Assembly (NCBI GenBank): GCA_033816765.1
Contig: CM066296.1
Coordinates: 1,612,001-1,676,000, forward strand
Direction: 5' to 3'
DNA length: 64,000 nucleotides
From: Nothopassalora personata
Taxonomy: Eukaryota > Ascomycota > Dothideomycetes > Mycosphaerellales > Mycosphaerellaceae
Within the stretch, counting starts at the first letter, position 1, and the number at the start of each line of letters is the position of its first letter. The notes beneath the pieces were generated by a model, which did no database searches, was not told the origin of the DNA, and worked only from the letters and a program-made list of their open reading frames with translations. A program made the position numbers and the translations under genes. Below, piece after piece: positions 17,950 through 30,672 of this stretch.

Positions 17950-20900
17950 GAGTATGGTATTAGCCTTAGTAACTATAAGGAATCCTAGAAGCAACATATA
18001 GGTAAAACACTACGCCCTAAGAAGTAAATATAGAAGAATCCTACTTCGACGACAATAGAAGCAATAAAGAGAACTAGGACCTAGGATAGAATAGATCGTA
18101 GTTACTAGAACTATAGGACGAAACTTAAGAAACTACCGGGCTAGATACTATTAAGGAAGACTAGGATTCGGAAGAATCGAGCAAAGAAGATTCCTCTAAA
18201 GGAGTAGAGAGCGATACTAACGACGATAACGAACTATTTACCTTTACGGTAGACGTACCTAAGAAACTAGACGATATAATTGTCTATCTATAAAGAAGGT
18301 ACGAAGAATTCCTACTAAAGGTAAACGGACGACGAATACTATAACCTGTTAATTGTAACGTAGTCCTTAATAGCGTACGACGATAGGTTTAGGACTATCT
18401 ACTTATAGAAGTAACCGAGAATCTAAAAGTAGCCGTTATCTAGAGACTATCTATAGGAAGCTAAATTATAGATACTAGATATATTATACCGTAAGGAATA
18501 TTTATATTAAATAAACTACGTAATATAGTATAACACGTACGCGTACTCTACTTAGAAACGTAGAAGATCTAGGAACGTTACTAAAGATAGATACGGATAT
18601 AGAAAGGATCGCGCTAGGTTTAGGCGGAGGCCTCGAGATACGAAGTACAACATTTTATATATAAATAGGTAAAAGGATCGACTCCTTAGGAATAATCGAC
18701 TAAAAGGAGTTATATAATATAGAAAAGGCTTAAGTGTTACCGGTAGTAGAAGTAGTCTTCTAAATATAAGTAATCGTTAATAGTTATAGGACTAAGGTTA
18801 TAATTAATTCTGGAGCGAGCGGGAATTTTACCTCTAAAACATTTATAAGGACTAAAGGGATTATAACCTAAAGAAAAGATAAAGGGTATAAATTAATTGC
18901 GGTAGACAGATTATTCTTACCTAGTATAGAGTAAGAGACGATACCGCTACTACTAGTAATCTAATAGTACTACGAGGAAATTATCTTAGATATTACTAAT
19001 ACAGCTAGTTATTATATTATACTAGGTATACCTTAGTTAAGAAAGTATAATCTAATAGTCGACTAGAAGAGAGTAGTACCTTTATCTAGTGAATATAATT
19101 ACGTTATTAATATTTAGCCTACGTATTAGTAGCGTTTACTAGTAGGTAAGGTAAAGAGATAGCTAAATAGAATATAGCTTATGCTAACTAGAAGGATAGG
19201 AGAACTACCTTCGACTAAGATAGATACTAGCGTAGGGCCGCCGGGTTACGAAGTTACTAGTAGTAATAGAAGTAATGTACTATCTAAGGATGCTAATATC
19301 TTAGAGTTAAGTATTCCTAGGAAGTATCGTAAGTAGTCGCGACTCTTTAAAGAGGAGAGAGGTAAGGACGCCCTTCCTAAGTACCGCCTATAGGATTATA
19401 AGATTAATATTTAGCTAGGGAAAGAGCCCCTATAGGGACCCCTATATTAAATGTCTAAGAAAGAGCTATAGACACTATAAGAATAGCTACAGGAGAAGCT
19501 AGCTAAGGGATAGATAAGAATATCTACTTTAAGTATAGGAACTCTATATATATTTGTTCTAAAAGTAAATAGGAAGTTATAACTTATATAAGACTATAGG
19601 AAGTTAAACGAGATTACGATTAAGAACTAATACCCGCTACCTAATTTTAAAGAAGCGTAAGATAGATTATCCGGATCGGGCTAGTATACAAAGATTAACC
19701 TACGAGATACCTTCTACGCTATACAAATAGTAGAAGGAGAAGAATAGAGAACTGCCTTTAGGATAAGATACGGACTTTACGAATTTTTAGTTATACTAAC
19801 AGGATTAACTAACGTACCCGCATCCTACTAGGACCTTATTAGTAAGATACTTAGAGAGTTACTTAACGTATATATTATTGTATATATAGACGATATACTA
19901 TTTTATATAAAAGGATCCCTATAGAATTATATAAGACAAGTCTACAAAGTATTTAAATCGCTTACGCGCTTAGGATTTAGAACGGCACCTAAAAAATGTA
20001 AATTCTATAAGGAAGGAGTTAAATTCTTAGGCTTTATTACTAGTATAATAGGGATAATAATTGATCCTACGAAGATGTAGTCCATTAGAGAATAGCTATA
20101 ACTAAAGATAGTTAAGAAAGTATAATTATTTCTTAGACTCGTAAATTATAACCGGAAATTTATTAAGGATTATTCAAAAATAGTAGTACTAATAATAGTA
20201 CTTACGAGGAAAGACATTAACTAGAAATAGGGGAAAGAGTAAAGTAATACGTTTAAACAACTTAAGGAACAATATATATTAGCTCCTACGCTTTAATTAT
20301 TTGATAGTAGTAAAAAAGTCTATATTAAGACCAATACGTCTAATATAATAATAGGGGCATATCTAATATAGACACATAATAGGTAAAGATACCTAGTAGC
20401 CTATTACTCTCGGAAAATAACTACGGCGGGATCGGACTATAATACCTATAATAAAGAGCTTATAGCTATTATTACTACTATATAATATTAGAGAGTATAT
20501 ATTAGGAGCCTACTAAAGTTAACAATTCTTTCTAACTATAAGAATCTTACGTACTTTATAACGACGAAAAAACTTACCTAAAGGTAAGCCTACTAGTTAG
20601 AGCTACTAGAGTAGTATAAGTTCGAGATTAAATATACTTTAGGAAGAGAGAATAGCCGCACTAACGTGCTAAGCTAAAGAAGTAACTATATAGAAGGAAA
20701 GGAACTAGTATAACATAAGATACTAAAGACAAACCCTAACGGAAGTCTTAGTACTAACATATTAGAGTTTAATAACATTATACGAATATTAGGCAATAAG
20801 GATAAATAATTTCCTATATTATAAGGAAAGTACTAAGTACTAAAGGATTAAGAAGAAGAGTATATATAACAATACTACGACAAACTAATATATAGATACC

Positions 20901-22960
20901 ATAGAAGTTTAAAAATAATAGACCTAATATAACGTAGCTTCTTATTTCTATAGATAAGGCTTAAGGTACTATAATATATTAAGTTATATACATACTACTA
21001 ATAAAATGAGGCTACGAGATATATAAAATATAATTACCTACAGTTTAGGATACTACTAATAAAACCATAGGACGAAGTTACAATAGACTCTATTACAAAA
21101 CTCCTACAATTAGAGGATTAAGTTATAAAATAACTATACAATATAATATTAGTTATAGTTAATAGACTTTTAAATCACGTACACTTTGTTCCTACATTAG
21201 AGATATATAATGTAGAGTAGCTTAGATACCCCGTACTAGATAGACTAATCCGATACTATAGATTCCCTTACGTGTTTATAACGGATAGAGATAAACTATT
21301 TACATTAAATTACTAGAAAACGCTTATAGGAATAATTAGAATTAAACATAAGCTATTAATAGTATACTATCTAGAGATAGATAGATAAACTAAGAGGATA
21401 GATTAGACGCTAGAATAATACCTACGATATTATATTAACTAAGTATAAGATAACTAGGTTTTATTACTACTAATAGCTTAGATTGCACTAAATAACTATA
21501 AGATGGAGAAAACTTTAACGATACTATTGTATACAAACTTTAGTAAACATCCTAACCTATATAGAATACCTAGATCCTACCTATAGACTAAAAGAGTAAT
21601 CGTAATGACGGATACTCTTAAGGGGGTGTATAAAGAAACGCGTAAGGTAATTAAAGATATATAAAAAAAACTATCTTAGAAACGGTAAGATATAAGAAAA
21701 ATAGTACCTCTACTAAAGGAAAGGGATAAGGTCTATCTCCTTATAAAAAACTTTAAAATAAGGAGAAAGACTAAAAAGCTAATTAATTAATTATTTCATT
21801 AATTATTTTATTAACGTGCTTTATAACTTTAAGACTATATAACACAGGTCGTTACTAACGACTAAATTTAAATATAAAGCGAAAAGCCTTACGTATACGG
21901 ACGTAAAAACTCTTCAAAATTAGGAATTTGCGCAAGAAAGGTTAATATATTACTATAGTAGTACGCTACGTCCCGGTAATCTTATTTTGTTCTATGTTAT
22001 CTCGTTACCTGGGATAGATATCAAATCTACGCCCGTGTCTCTTATCCTTTACCGTACTGGAAAATCCCATCTTACGTACTCTAAGTTAAAATTAAGAGAG
22101 AGGGAGAGGTAGTACCTTCAATAGCCCGTACCTCCGAGTCTTTAACTATCTCGTATGTACGGGGTACGAGGTTTTAGTTCCTCGTAGGCCTATAGTACCT
22201 AGACCTCTTATAATTGACGTAGTTTATAGCCTCTATTAGTTCTAGCTATACTAAGTAGTAGTTTATGCGGTTTACTACCTCTCTTAGTTCCTCTAAGTTA
22301 CCTAGGTACTTTAATAGCCGTCGTTATCCCCGGAGAGAGTCCGACGTATTCTTCCTCCTTTTATACGTTATTGAGTATCTTTATTAATAGGTATCCGGGT
22401 GTGTCCTCGCTTCTTCTCTCTTCTATTCTCTTCTTTATATTATAGTAAAGGTATTTGTTACGTCGTAGGCTTTAAAATAGGCATCGCTTATCGAGTATTG
22501 CTCATATTTTTTAATAAAAAACGTCGCGTTCCAAGAGGGAGTTTTGAGAGGGAGAGTCTTAGTTTCTCTTTACCGTAACGAAGATACTTACGTTGTCCGC
22601 TACGTAAAGGCGCTCTCTATAGGACGATACTAAAAAGCTAAATTATATTAAGGTTAGAGTATTTTTAATTGATAAGGTTATAGGACTAATTGATTACCGC
22701 CTATAATTACTACCTAACGTAAAAATCTATCTAGTATTCTATATCTCTAAGTTAGAACCTATAGACGCTAAAAGACCTTGCTAAGAGAGCTTCTATTTTA
22801 AGCCGGAAGTAGAAACCAAATTTAAGGTAAAAAAAATATCCTAGATAAGAAAGGTTAGCGATACCTTATTAAATAGAAAGGATACGATAAATTAGAAAAT
22901 ACCTAGGAACTAAAAGAACACCTACGAAACTATTAGTAGAAGATTCGAGAATATTAAAAC
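17950..22960 (+). pseudogene. RIP-degraded gag-pol of gypsy family C
   Basis: Plus-strand remnants in order: an acidic gag-like tail (~18040-18280); protease with NSGASGNF (~18810); RT with INLRDTFYAI (~19695) and IVYIDDILFY (~19880); RNase H near KTNTSNIIIGAYLI (~20330); integrase with ITDRDKLF (~21280) and a Glu motif changed by RIP (~21385); the integrase end (~21760); and a chromodomain end at 22640-22960. Stops are TAG/TAA from CAG, CAA or TGG. An 846-bp insertion splits the frame at 21783-22628. RT order and integrase with chromodomain place it in Ty3/gypsy. It cannot be functional. Confidence 0.8.
21783..22628. mobile_element. 846-bp insertion in family C pol, unclassified
   Basis: The pol sequence on either side joins precisely in the related copy at 12360-13015, which lacks this segment. 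The 13-mer ACTAAAAAGCTAA occurs at both junctions (21770-21782 and 22629-22641), consistent with a target duplication. The inside begins with AATTAATT-rich DNA and includes purine/pyrimidine tracts (22410-22440, 22530-22560). No TIR, LTR or coding motif is recognised. Confidence 0.55.
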
Positions 22961-23015
22961 GGTATTTACTTAAAGTAACCGTACTATAAGATATAGTTAC
23001 TATCAAGTAAATAGA

Positions 23016-23089
23016 CAACTAGGGTAGGAATTAAACCTATAACCTTAAGAGTTTAGACAACTTACGCTCTACTACTAAGCTACCTAGCC
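23016..23089 (-). pseudogene. second tRNA-like sequence of family C
   Basis: 74 nt on the minus strand, same length and fold as 12266-12339: acceptor GGCTAGG/CCTAGTT, A-box-like TAGCTTAGTAG, and a T arm degraded by RIP (GGTTTAATTCC). It has the same 11-nt anticodon-region loop. Its recurrence in the same position of both C copies shows it was part of the element before the copies diverged. Confidence 0.5.
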
Positions 23090-23239
23090 GATTAATAGGA
23101 ATAAGAGAAAGTTATAAACTTATATTTCTTAAGAAGAAGGTAGCTGAGCTACTAATAGTACTGTCTTACTAGAAGGGACAAAGAAGTTAATTGCGCTATT
23201 AACGAAGTCAATTGAGGACTATACATAGAAGAAAGGCCA

Positions 23240-23700
23240 ACAGTCGCGTCTACTATAGGATAATTAACGTCCTTAATTTTGCCCGAGGCCTCTATTTTAG
23301 CCTCTAGGTACTATGCCTTCTTACGAATACGCTCTTCCGCTTAGTGAAGTATTACCTTATCCCTTATTAGGCGCGCTAGGACCTCTATAAGCTCCTCCTT
23401 ATCTTTTTCGACCTTCTTTTAATACTCCTCCTAAGTTTTATCTAAAGACTCCTAGGATAAGTTTATATACTTACGGCTACGACAAATATATTTCGAATAC
23501 CGGAGCCGGAAACTACCCTCTATTATAATATAAGAGAGACTATTAAGAAAATCATTATCGTAGGCGAGATAAGATCTACTAGGCGGCCGTGTTTATTAAT
23601 TTCCTTAGTAAGCCAAAGCCGGTTTTTAGAGAAAGAAGACAACATTATTAATAAGTCAACTAAGGGGACGTTATATTATTTTATATAAGCTTTAGGACAA
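23240..23700 (-). pseudogene. RIPed Cys-rich/coiled-coil antisense frame of family C, second copy
   Basis: On the minus strand a frame interrupted only by TAG/TAA encodes a Cys/Arg segment (YICRSRKYINLS, with Tyr probably from Cys) followed by a charged coiled coil (KVEKDKEELIEVLARLIRDK). The order from the terminal repeat inward (repeat, this frame, tRNA-like, then pol on the other strand) is the same as at 3825-13015. It is probably an extra element-borne gene; the function is unknown. Confidence 0.5.
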
Positions 23701-23722
23701 AGCTAGGCTAGAAGGGGAATAG

Positions 23723-24030
23723 TGTTACGGTTTAGGCTAATCTACGACGGTATATACGCCTATTAGCTAAGGAAGTTACGTATAAAATATAAGACTACTA
23801 GCTTACTACTAACTTAGTAATTTAGGATTACCCGCTTACTAGTAACTTAGTATTTTAAGATTACTCGCTTACTAGTAACTTAGTAATTCGAGATTACTTG
23901 CTTACTAGCAACTTAGTAATTTAAGATAAGACTACTATAAATCTCCTTTAGATTTAGGAACGCTAAGAAGCCTTATAGTTTTAATACGTTTAACTTACTA
24001 TTTAACATTACTATTTAGAATATACTAAAA
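23723..24030. repeat. family C terminal repeat at the 3' side of pol
   Basis: About 308 bp beginning TGTTACGG and ending near ACTAAAACC (original end probably CCGTAACA, degraded). It contains about four units of a ~31-bp tandem repeat (ACTTAGTAATTTAGGATTACC type). It is the reverse complement of 17523-17806. LTR-like ends but inverted placement. Confidence 0.6.
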
Positions 24031-24032
24031 CC

Positions 24033-24198
24033 TCTAAGGGCCGGGCCCCTGTTTCTTAGTATAGGCTACGCCTATACGTCCGTACGTCTAGATTAGTATC
24101 CGGTACCTTTACTTTAGATAGGGTTTAACTTCCCCTTTCTTCCGTATCGAACTTACTATAATATAGAACTTTAGTACATACGTCGTTTACCCGTAACA
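24033..24198 (+). repeat. 5' LTR of B1
   Basis: 166 bp starting TCTAAGGG (TGTAAGG in less damaged copies) and ending CCGTAACA. It is followed by TTAAGTTCGAT, the B-family self-priming site, which still pairs with ATCGAACTTA inside this LTR. It has the inverted repeat GTATAGGC-TAC-GCCTATAC (24059-24077) where B has GCACGGGCT-G-AGCCCGTGC. Confidence 0.8.
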
Positions 24199-24256
24199 TT
24201 AAGTTCGATCCATTTAAATTAGCTAGGTATCTACTATTAAAGAGACAGGATACGTA

Positions 24257-25461
24257 ATAGCGTCGCCGGGTAGCGAGAACCTAGGGACTAGTAGCCTAAA
24301 TAAAAACTTGTAGCTTATACTCTAGTAACTATACTAGTAATAGGAAGAGATATAAGCCGAGTTAATTATAACGCGCGCCGCTTTAAAAGAGTTAGAGGAC
24401 GCTTGACGTTAGTTAACCCCTATAGTCTTACTACTAGTTTATAACGAGATAACTACTAGTAACATAATAAAGCAGTTACTATAGACGCTAAACGCCGCTA
24501 CGCCTATATTATATACCGGCGGAGAACCGTCGGGTCTTAGAGGTTAGAACCTACCTTCCTAGGATAGTAAGGTAGAATTAATCCCCGATTACTTCTTAAG
24601 GTTAAAGAGCTCCTTTAGGGTACGATCCGCCCTAAAATCGACGCTCTCTAACGAATATTACTAGGATACGATTAATAATACCTTACTATCGAGAGAATGT
24701 ACTAGGATACGACACTTCTAGGATAAGAGGAATAGTAAACTTAGGAGGGACCCCGTTACTTTCTTTACGTAACTTAAGAAAGTCTTTAATAATAGTAATA
24801 AGCGCGCTAAAGCTCTAGATTAGCTTACTAAGATTAAATATATAAAGGGTTAACCTTAGTACAATTACTAGATAAGATTCAATAGACTCCTACTAAGTAC
24901 TAGTAGGGAGAATTAGAGCGACGACGCTAAGATTAGCTACCTACCTAATATCTTCTTAAACCCTATAAGAATGTATACGGTAACTATACTAAAAATGAGG
25001 ACTACTATAAGTTTACGGAGGAGGTTAAACGGATTATAACTAACCTTAAAGATATAGACTAGTTTAAAATAGCCTAAAAGAAGTAGAAGGATAGCAATAG
25101 GGACTCTAGTACGACTACTACGGTTAGTACCCGTTCTTTTACGGGACCTACCGTTTCCCGGGTCGATACTTATAGTAATACTATTATAGTACTAACCCAA
25201 ATAAGCGGAGGCCGCTCTAGAAGTCGTAGAGAACGGAAGAAGGATAAGGGGAAGTAAAGAGCGAAATAGCTAGATACCGCCGAGAGAGATCGAAGGCGCT
25301 AAGAATAGCTCTACTTCCGCTACGGAGCGAGCGGACATCGAGTAAAGGAATACCCGTACGCCGTAGTAGTTAATCCTACTAGGATTAATACAGCGTTAGT
25401 TACGCCAATCTTAGAAGATAATGGTTTTAAGTCGGATCCCGGAGTTATAGGAAAAGACTAG
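24257..25461 (+). pseudogene. B1 gag, RIP-inactivated
   Basis: Collinear with B gag (31651-32856) at nearly the same length. The start ATG is now ATA, many CAG/TGG codons are TAG, and the zinc knuckle is still visible as FRYGASGHRVKEYP-like text near 25315 with Cys changed to Tyr. The terminal GGAAAAGACTAG of the frameshift site is retained, but the first G of the heptamer is changed. Confidence 0.85.
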
Positions 25462-28330
25462 CTCCTAGGCCAAAGCTAGTACTAGGAGATAAAGAAGTAC
25501 TAGTAAAGGGGTATAACGTAGTTAAGAGTTCTATAAACGGGAACCTTATATATACTAACGTACTCCTAAACAAAAGTTATAGAACGTTTATCCTTATCAA
25601 TAAAGGATATATATACTATACTATAATTAACGGGAACCTAGTAAAAGGCCTCGGTCTTACGTATATTGGTAACAAGAGCCCTAAGGCTATAGGGTTTACG
25701 AAGGCAATATATAACTCGATTAAAGGAGTAGTTGCCTTCTATATAGAAATTACCGGGATCTAATAGGTTATTTACGCTTATATTATACCTAATCTAGATT
25801 TCCCTATAATCCTAGGGAACCCCTAGAAGGCGTATAATTAGATCCGGACTACGCCTAAAAAGCGCCGGTACTACTATAGCTTAGTAAAGAAATAGGTACC
25901 TAAAGGACGTAACTACGAAGAACGTAAGTTAGGTAAGCGCTTCGCTACAATTACCGCGGTAACCGTAGAAGATATAAAGAAGGGGGGTCCTTAGTAAGAA
26001 GGATCCGCCTACGCGAGAGGAGCTTAAGAAGAGCCTACCTCTAGAACTTTAGGATATACTTCCGTTATTTTCTACTAGGGAAGTAGATAAACTAGCTCCG
26101 TACCGTAGCGACCTTAACTATAAGATCGAGATCCGGACGAAAGCCGACGGAAGCCTGGAACTATTGCCCTAGGGACCGCTCTATAGTATGTTTAAAGACG
26201 AGCTACTTATCCTCCGGAAGTTACTAATAGAACTATAGCGTAAGGCTTATATTGGCCCTTCTACCTTAGAAGCGGCGGCTCCCGTCTTATTCGTAAAGAA
26301 GCCTAGGGGAGGACTTAGATTCTACTATAACTATAGAGCGCTAAACTCGATAACTAAGTAGGATTATTACTCGCTACCCTTAATCCCTAAGACTATTCAA
26401 AACCTAACGGGTACTAGATAGATTACGAAGGTTAACGTTATAGCCGTATTCTATTACCTACGGATAGCTCGAGGCGAAGAGTATAAGACGGCTTTTCGAA
26501 CTAGATTCGGCCTATAGGAGTAGCTAGTATACCCGTTTAGATTACCCGGCGCCCCGGCAATATATAGTAGTATATTGACAGTTTATTACGGGACTACCTA
26601 GACGACCTTACCTCGGCCTATACTAAGGACGTCGTTATTTACTCTAACGGAATAAAGGAGGATTACTTCTAGAAGGTTCGAGTTATACTCTAGAAGCTTT
26701 AGGATAGAGGTCTATTCCTACATCCGGGGAAGTATTAGTTTGTATAGAAGAAGGTTAAGTATCTTAGGTTTATTATATACACTAACGGAAAAGGAGTAGG
26801 ACCCAACCCTAAAAAGGTAGCGGTAGTAAAGGACTAGAGGGCACCTATTACCTAGAAGGAGGTACGACGTTTCTTAGAATTCGGAAACTACTACCGGATA
26901 TTTATTCTAAACTATTCGAAGCTAGCCGAACCCTTAATATCGCTGACTAGTAAGAATACGGTATTCTCCTAGGGGGAACGGTAGACTAACGCGTTTAAGG
27001 CCCTAAAGGATAAGTACTATAAAGTACTATTTCTAGCCTACTAGAACCCGGAGCTCCCTACCTTTTTAGAGACGGACTATAGCGGTTTTACTCTAGGAGG
27101 CGCCCTACTATAAGAAAAGAACGGAGTCGTAAAACTAGTAGGATTCTACTTAAAGAAGCTAAATAAGGCTAAGATTAACTATAATATCTACAATAAGGAG
27201 ATACTTACCGTAGTTTTATATCTTAAAGAGTAGGCTCCCGAGTTAAAAACGTATAGACCCTTTATAATCTAGACAGATTATAAAAACCTAGAATACTTTA
27301 TAATGAAGAGATCGCTATCTAAGCGGTAAATCTAGTAGGTAGAGGAGGTTATAAAATTCTAGTTTTTACTAGTATATAGGCCGGGTACCGAGGCTATTAT
27401 ACCGGACGCCTTTTTATAAAGGGAGTAGGATATACTTAGGTAGGACGATAAGTTATCGCGGTATCGTAGGTTTCTTAAACCGGATATCGTTAGGAATTAG
27501 CCTGGCCCGAAGGGGGGAAGCGAGGTAGTAGTAGATACTACCTCTACTATAATAATTTTATTAGTACGAATCCTAGCTACGTAGTTCGAAAGACTATCTA
27601 CTATAGAAGAGGCGGATTTACCGGGCGTATTACTAGGACCCTTCTAAGACTAGGAGCTAAACGACCTTTAGGAAAGAACTATTAAGGGAGATAGTACGTA
27701 CTAGGTAGTACTCCGCGCGGTTAAAGTAGGAGCGCGCTTCCTTCCTAGCGAGGTAAAACTTAAGGGATAAGCGGGTAACTATAGTATTAAAACTATAACG
27801 GGTATCTTTACTACCGAGGTAGGATTTAGGTACCTAGAGCTCCTAGTTCTACGGAGGCCGACTATAAGGAGACTAATATAGAGACCCTATAGAACGATAC
27901 CCTTTAGACTAAGCTAATTTAGTCCGTATACGATTTACTAGTATACGGCTACCCTAGCCAGGACTCTATAGTATTGATACTAGGTCGTAACTTCTACTAG
28001 GCCCTATAGTCTAAGTACGTAAGATAGTTTCTAAAGAACTGTAACTACTACGGTAGGAATAAGGTATAGAGGGAATAAAAGCACGGCCTCCTATAACTAC
28101 TACTAGTCCCCGACTGATTCTTCTAGGAAATCTCGATAGATTTTATAATAGATATACCCGAGTTGTAATAGAATACTTACCTCTAGGTGATTAAGGATTA
28201 ACTAAGTAAGAGCGTCGTTTTAGAAGTAATACCTACTATAAAGGCCGAGGACTACGCCGAAGGAGTTTTAGACTACTAGGTAAGATACTATAGCCTAGGA
28301 CGGTATTAATTACGCGAAGCTAGGGCTAAA
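25455..28330 (+). pseudogene. B1 pol, RIP-inactivated and 3'-truncated
   Basis: Follows B pol from the N-terminal protease region (25540 on) through RT (AYTKDVVIYS near 26620, an Asp changed), RNase H (ETDYSGFTLGG near 27070) and the integrase zinc region (near 28030), to YYSLGR at ~28295. There it breaks off into the polypurine tract. Numerous TAG stops. Not functional. Confidence 0.85.
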
Positions 28331-28356
28331 GGCGTTAAAGGGGGAGAGGGGGAAAA

Positions 28357-28518
28357 TATAAGGGGCGGGCCCCTGTTTTTTAGTATAGGCTACGCCTATA
28401 CGTCCGTACGTCTAGATTAGTGTCCGGTACCTTTACTTCGGATAGTGTTTAACTTCCCCTTTCTTCCGTATTGAACTTACTATAATACTATATAGAACTT
28501 TACTATATACGTTGTTTA
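28357..28518 (+). repeat. 3' LTR of B1, end degraded
   Basis: Starts TATAAGGGGCGGG after a purine tract (GGGGGAGAGGGGGAAAA) and matches 24033-24198. The last ~15 bp diverge (TTTACTCTACC instead of TTTACCCGTAACA), so the exact end and the target duplication are uncertain. Confidence 0.7.
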
Positions 28519-28519
28519 C

Positions 28520-28690
28520 TCTACCTCTACTATACTGTTTCTTAAGTCTTTATAAGACTAAGATAACTACTACTTTATTACTCTCCCTTAGCTTCTTATT
28601 AGCCCAAGAATAAACCTAATTAAGCTTATCTTCTTAACTTATAATATTATTAGGTTATACTAAACCTAGTATTATGTATATTACACTATA
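28520..28690 (-). repeat. subtelomeric repeat copy shared with 3655-3824
   Basis: Reverse-complement match to 3655-3824, with RIP-type differences. It sits just after B1, which may have inserted next to or into it. Confidence 0.5.
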
Positions 28691-29005
28691 TGAAAAATTT
28701 ATATTTAGGACTACAAGTCTAGTACTAGCCTAATATAGCTAGGGTATACTATATTAGAGAGTTATATTTATAAGTGTCTTAAGTGTTCTATTATCTTAAA
28801 TATTAATGTTATTCTTAGAGTAACTATCTTACTTCTAGTATAGGTACACTCTCTTTATCCTAGATATATAGCTTAGAAGAAAACAAATAGAATATACTTA
28901 GTAAAATTATACTAGAAGAAGGATAGCTACTTAAGAGTAAGAATAATATCTAAGATCCTACTACCTTTAAGAAATTATCAATATAACTCTATAGAATAGC
29001 TTACC

Positions 29006-29536
29006 TATTAAAAGTTAGGTTAGGTTATAGTAGAAGCTAGTTCTAGGATTTATAGAATACTTATAGAAAATTAGAGAAAATATTTAGTATAATACTTATA
29101 AGAGTAGTATACCTACTTAGTTAATTATACTAATCTAGAGACTTAGTTCTACTATTCTTTATATCTAACTATTAACTATGAGAACGTTCTACGCTACGTA
29201 ATCTTCTACTTGGTATAATTACTCTTATAGGTAGGATTTTAAGAAGTTATAACTTAAACGTTCTTTACTTCAAAACCTAGCTTATAGACTACGTAGAGCG
29301 TCCTAGATTTTAATATAATAAAAAAGTAAAAGTATAAACTATAAAAAAAGCCGCTAGTCTGGCGCTAGCCTATTATAACTTTAATTAAACTAGTTCTTAC
29401 GTTATTATTAGAAAACTAAGTATTATAATATCTAAGAATTATTATATAGATGGAAACTACTAAAATTAGTAGTTTATATCTACTAAATAGCTAATACTAC
29501 TTTACTTAGTAGTAATAGTCAGCTTATAGACTAATA
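29006..29536 (-). repeat. RIPed solo LTR of copia family D (old copy)
   Basis: About 530 bp in reverse orientation, beginning TATTAAAAGTTAGG and ending AGACTAATA, with the internal landmarks of the D LTR (CCGCTAGTCTGG, GTAGTTTATATCTACT). The flanks TTACC and ATACT do not match well, so the duplication is decayed. The DNA on either side (28691-29005, 29537-30133) is RIPed and holds no recognisable gene. Confidence 0.6.
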
Positions 29537-30138
29537 ATACTCGATTATAAGCTATATATCTAGTATATAGTAAGGGTACTTCTACTAAAAGTAAGATAGC
29601 TATACTATTTAGTAGGCACGTTAACATTTTAGATACTAGAATATATAAGAAAGTTATTATGATACCTCTCTAAAATGACGCATTTAAGCCGTATAAAGCT
29701 AGTACTAGACTTGCGGTCTTAAATGTAAGATCTATACATACTTCTTTATATAGAATAAAATCTAGAAGGCTTAGTACGTAGCGTAATTATACTTAGAAGT
29801 AGATTTATAAGAAGTAATAACTATAACATTCTATTTTGTTGTATAGATTAAGTTCTAGATAGCCTAGTGCCTTCTAGATTTAACCCTAGTATAAAATTTA
29901 GTAGTTCTAGCTTAATAGAGAGGAGCTAGTCCGGCGGTAGCCTCTTACGGGCTAGATTTAAATTATTTATGGCATTATAAACAAAAGTTTAAGTATTATA
30001 TTATATAGTTTTAGAATTGTAATTAACATAGTAATTACTAGTAATAGTTGTTTATATCTACCTCATAGCTAATAGCCCTTTATCTTATAACTATATAAAG
30101 TCTATTAACTAATATAGTACTATAAGCTTTATGAAGGT

Positions 30139-30667
30139 TATTAGTTTATAAGCTTTATATAGCTACTTAGTAAAATGCTCTTAGCTATAAAGTGGAAATA
30201 AACTACTATTCTTAGTAGTTACTATCTTAGTTACGATCCTAAGATAGTAGAATATTAGAGCTTTCGTTTATAACGCTATACATAACTTAACTATAGCCGT
30301 AATAGGCTAGGACTAGAGTAGCGGCTCCTAACATAGTTTGAATATATTAGTTTCTAATTATGTTAAAATCTAGAACACTCTAGGCGGTCTAGAAGTCAAG
30401 TTATAGAATAGAATGTTCTAGTTATAACTTCTTATAAATCTACTTCTAAGAATATATACGCCTACGTAATAGATTACGTAGTATAGAAGGTTCTAGGTGT
30501 CTATAATCGAATATAAATAAGAGTAAAATTAGCCCTCTAGATAGGCATAAGTAACGAAGCAAGTTCTACTACTCTGACTACTACTTACTACTCTTTTACC
30601 TACTATTTACTACGACTATCTTATAAATTTTCAGGCTAGCTTCCGCTACAATTTAACCTTTCTAATA
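30139..30667 (+). repeat. RIPed solo LTR of copia family D with intact target duplication
   Basis: 529 bp from TATTAGTTTATAAGC to CCTTTCTAATA (original TGTTAG...CTAACA), flanked by a perfect AAGGT duplication (30134-30138 and 30668-30672). It aligns along its length with the D LTRs at 43300-43847 and 50278-50821. Confidence 0.85.
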
Positions 30668-30672
30668 AAGGT

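Larger units (their letters stand above)
24033..28520 (+). mobile_element. RIPed, internally deleted copy B1 of chromovirus family B
   Basis: Collinear with intact element B: LTR, self-priming site, gag, pol. The coding part jumps from a point equivalent to ~35685 in B directly to the polypurine tract, losing the integrase core end, chromodomain and long 3' non-coding region (~2.3 kb). Differences from B include RIP transitions and a distinct LTR middle, so B1 is a sister subfamily rather than a simple mutated copy. Confidence 0.85.

Noticed and set aside
17523..24030. DIRS-type (tyrosine recombinase) element, because of inverted terminal repeats
   Set aside because: The internal region has retropepsin-, DDE-integrase- and chromodomain-like remnants typical of Ty3/gypsy, and no tyrosine recombinase motif was seen.
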